Shown: in pieces, positions 34,777-35,633 of the stretch
Position numbering within the stretch: the first letter of the stretch is position 1
Layout: every line of letters begins with the position of its first letter
DNA from: Gammaproteobacteria bacterium
Lineage (GTDB): Bacteria > Pseudomonadota > Gammaproteobacteria > Enterobacterales > Kangiellaceae
DNA: 35,633 nucleotides
Assembly (NCBI GenBank): GCA_013372875.1
Contig: JABXIW010000392.1
Location: forward strand, 1-35,633
Direction: 5' to 3'
Position numbers and translations under genes: made by a program
Notes under the pieces: generated by a model
The model's database searches: none
What the model was told of the DNA's origin: nothing
The model's input: the letters and a program-made list of their open reading frames with translations, nothing else

Positions 34777-35223
34777 ATGTCAGCACGCCAAACTATCGAT
34801 GAGGTTTTACAGAAGTTTGCTCATCAAATAGGCTTGCCTGAACTGCATTTGACGGACAATGAACTAAGCTTAGCTTTTGATGATCACTTAAAGGTTCATT
34901 TCATCTTTCATCCAGAAACGAATACGCTGCAACTGGAAGCGGAAATTATTGGATTACAAATCGTCAATTCTGATCTTTATCGTTCTTTTTTGGCGTTCAA
35001 TTACCATTGGCCAGAACACCAATTATTTTTCAGTTTAGATAATCATAGGCACGTACTGTGTTTGAATAAACTGATTGGCATCGAGCAATTGGATTATGAA
35101 TATTTTGAAAATGCGTTGGCGGAATTGTTGACGCAAAGCGAGTCATGGGAGTCGTTGCTATCTGCTCACGTAGTGGCCGAAGAGACGCCTGCTATGCCTC
35201 AAAGTTTAGATCTGAGAGTTTAG
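34777..35223 (+). CDS. exsC: ExsC, anti-antiactivator and chaperone of ExsE
   Basis: 148 residues from the ATG at 34777 (AAAAGGA 8 nt upstream), close to Pseudomonas ExsC (145); the frame is open 12 codons further but without a good site. It has the class I chaperone fold: IDEVLQKFAHQIGLPELHLT helix, then LSLAFDDHLKVHFIFHPETN strands, then a C-terminal helix (YFENALAELLTQSESWESLL). By the established mechanism it binds ExsE when secretion is off. When ExsE is exported it binds ExsD and frees ExsA. It ends in LDLRV, like two effector chaperones in this window. exsE follows 7 bp later. Confidence 0.94.
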   Translation: MSARQTIDEVLQKFAHQIGLPELHLTDNELSLAFDDHLKVHFIFHPETNTLQLEAEIIGLQIVNSDLYRSFLAFNYHWPEHQLFFSLDNHRHVLCLNKLIGIEQLDYEYFENALAELLTQSESWESLLSAHVVAEETPAMPQSLDLRV

Positions 35224-35230
35224 GTGTCTT

Positions 35231-35542
35231 ATGTCTAATGACATCCAATCTGCACGCAACAGCCAACCCACTCACGGATTGGAGCAAGTAGAACAACGTG
35301 AACTTGTGCCACAAGGAACGTTTCAAGGTCGCAAAGTGACCCTACTCTCTTCATCAGAAAACAAACAGGTACGCATGAGCTCAAAGCGAGAACTAAGCGA
35401 ATGTTTAAACCAGTTCGCGAGCCTTGAATCTTGCAATCAAGTCTTGGATTTTGAAAAGCCAACTGGATTTGAGAAGCAAAGCGCTGCTATCGAAAAGCTT
35501 TTTGAGCGAAAGATAGATGTGATTGCTCGAAGTGAAAGGTAA
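35231..35542 (+). CDS. exsE: ExsE, secreted regulator of ExsC
   Basis: 103 residues, polar and rich in Gln, Glu, Ser and Arg, with no membrane segment. Pseudomonas ExsE is 81. It is identified by position immediately after exsC and by size. Its export through the needle is the signal that turns on the regulon. AGGTG overlapping the exsC stop codon serves as the ribosome site, so the two are co-translated. Sequence similarity within this family is weak, and recognition depends on context. Confidence 0.88.
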   Translation: MSNDIQSARNSQPTHGLEQVEQRELVPQGTFQGRKVTLLSSSENKQVRMSSKRELSECLNQFASLESCNQVLDFEKPTGFEKQSAAIEKLFERKIDVIARSER

Positions 35543-35601
35543 ACACAAGTTATCACGCACGCACAGCTCCCTTCTGTGGTTTAATGAATGCCAAAAAGTA
35601 T

Positions 35602-35626
35602 CCAACGGCATAGCCGGTGGTTTTTC
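35602..35626 (+). terminator. Probable terminator of exsC-exsE
   Basis: CCAACGGC (35602-35609) pairs with GCCGGTGG (35613-35620) with one mismatch and a 3-nt loop, followed by TTTTTC. It lies about 60 bp past the exsE stop. Nothing else can be named in the last 90 bp. Confidence 0.65.
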
Positions 35627-35633
35627 ATATGCG

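Noticed and set aside
1..35633. CRISPR arrays, tRNA or rRNA genes, integrases and insertion sequences
   Set aside because: None was found by eye. No spaced direct repeats, cloverleaf sequences, transposase motifs or attachment-site duplications were recognised.

Overview
This window is the type III secretion system 1 (T3SS1) locus of a Vibrio, almost certainly Vibrio parahaemolyticus chromosome 1 or a very close relative (V. alginolyticus and V. campbellii carry related loci). The assignment rests on recognising the effectors VopQ, VopR and VopS, the Ysc-type secretion gene set in its Vibrio order, and the ExsA/ExsC/ExsD/ExsE regulators. VP-series locus numbers in the entries are given from memory. 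No rRNA, tRNA, CRISPR array or intact insertion sequence was seen.

Layout. (1) 1-899, minus: 5' part of a TAXI-family TRAP-transporter binding protein, the edge of the ordinary chromosome. (2) 10787 down to 1129, minus: one tightly packed operon vopN-tyeA-sycN-vscX-vscY-vcrD-vcrR-vcrG-vcrV-vcrH-vopB-vopD (gatekeeper, export gate, needle tip and translocon), closed by a hairpin terminator. (3) 10974-17846, plus, divergent from it: vscN-O-P-Q-R-S-T-U (ATPase, stalk, needle-length ruler, C-ring and export apparatus). (4) 17847-23697: a decayed gene remnant, then three minus-strand chaperone-effector cassettes, vecA-vopQ, chaperone-vopR and chaperone-vopS; the upstream two are each closed by their own terminator and vopQ by one shared with the converging vscU side. 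(5) 32340 down to 23910, minus: exsD-vscB-C-D-E-F-G-H-I-J-K-L (antiactivator, secretin, basal body, needle, inner rod, ATPase regulator). (6) 32490-35542: regulatory module exsA and exsB (minus) with exsC-exsE (plus), separated by two long A+T-rich intergenic regions.

How it works together. VscC/D/J form the rings, VscR/S/T/U and VcrD the export gate, VscN/L/K/Q/O the cytoplasmic sorting and ATPase complex, VscF/I the needle and rod, and VscP sets needle length. VcrV caps the needle and VopB/VopD make the host-membrane pore. VopN-TyeA-SycN-VscB gate secretion. By the established ExsACDE logic, ExsE leaving the cell frees ExsC to sequester ExsD, which releases ExsA. I find five ExsA-like boxes (upstream of vopN, vscN, exsD, the vopR chaperone and the vopS chaperone) with the same box-to--10 geometry in four clear cases, which ties the modules into one regulon.

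Points for a second look: the common promoter architecture and its apparent absence upstream of vecA and exsC; inverted repeats in the 621-bp exsB-exsA gap; a Cys-His-Asp signature in the C-terminal half of VopR; a C-terminal Leu-Arg-Val shared by two effector chaperones and ExsC; a probable internal start in vscQ; a double-length VcrV; and a frameshifted gene remnant between vscU and vopQ.
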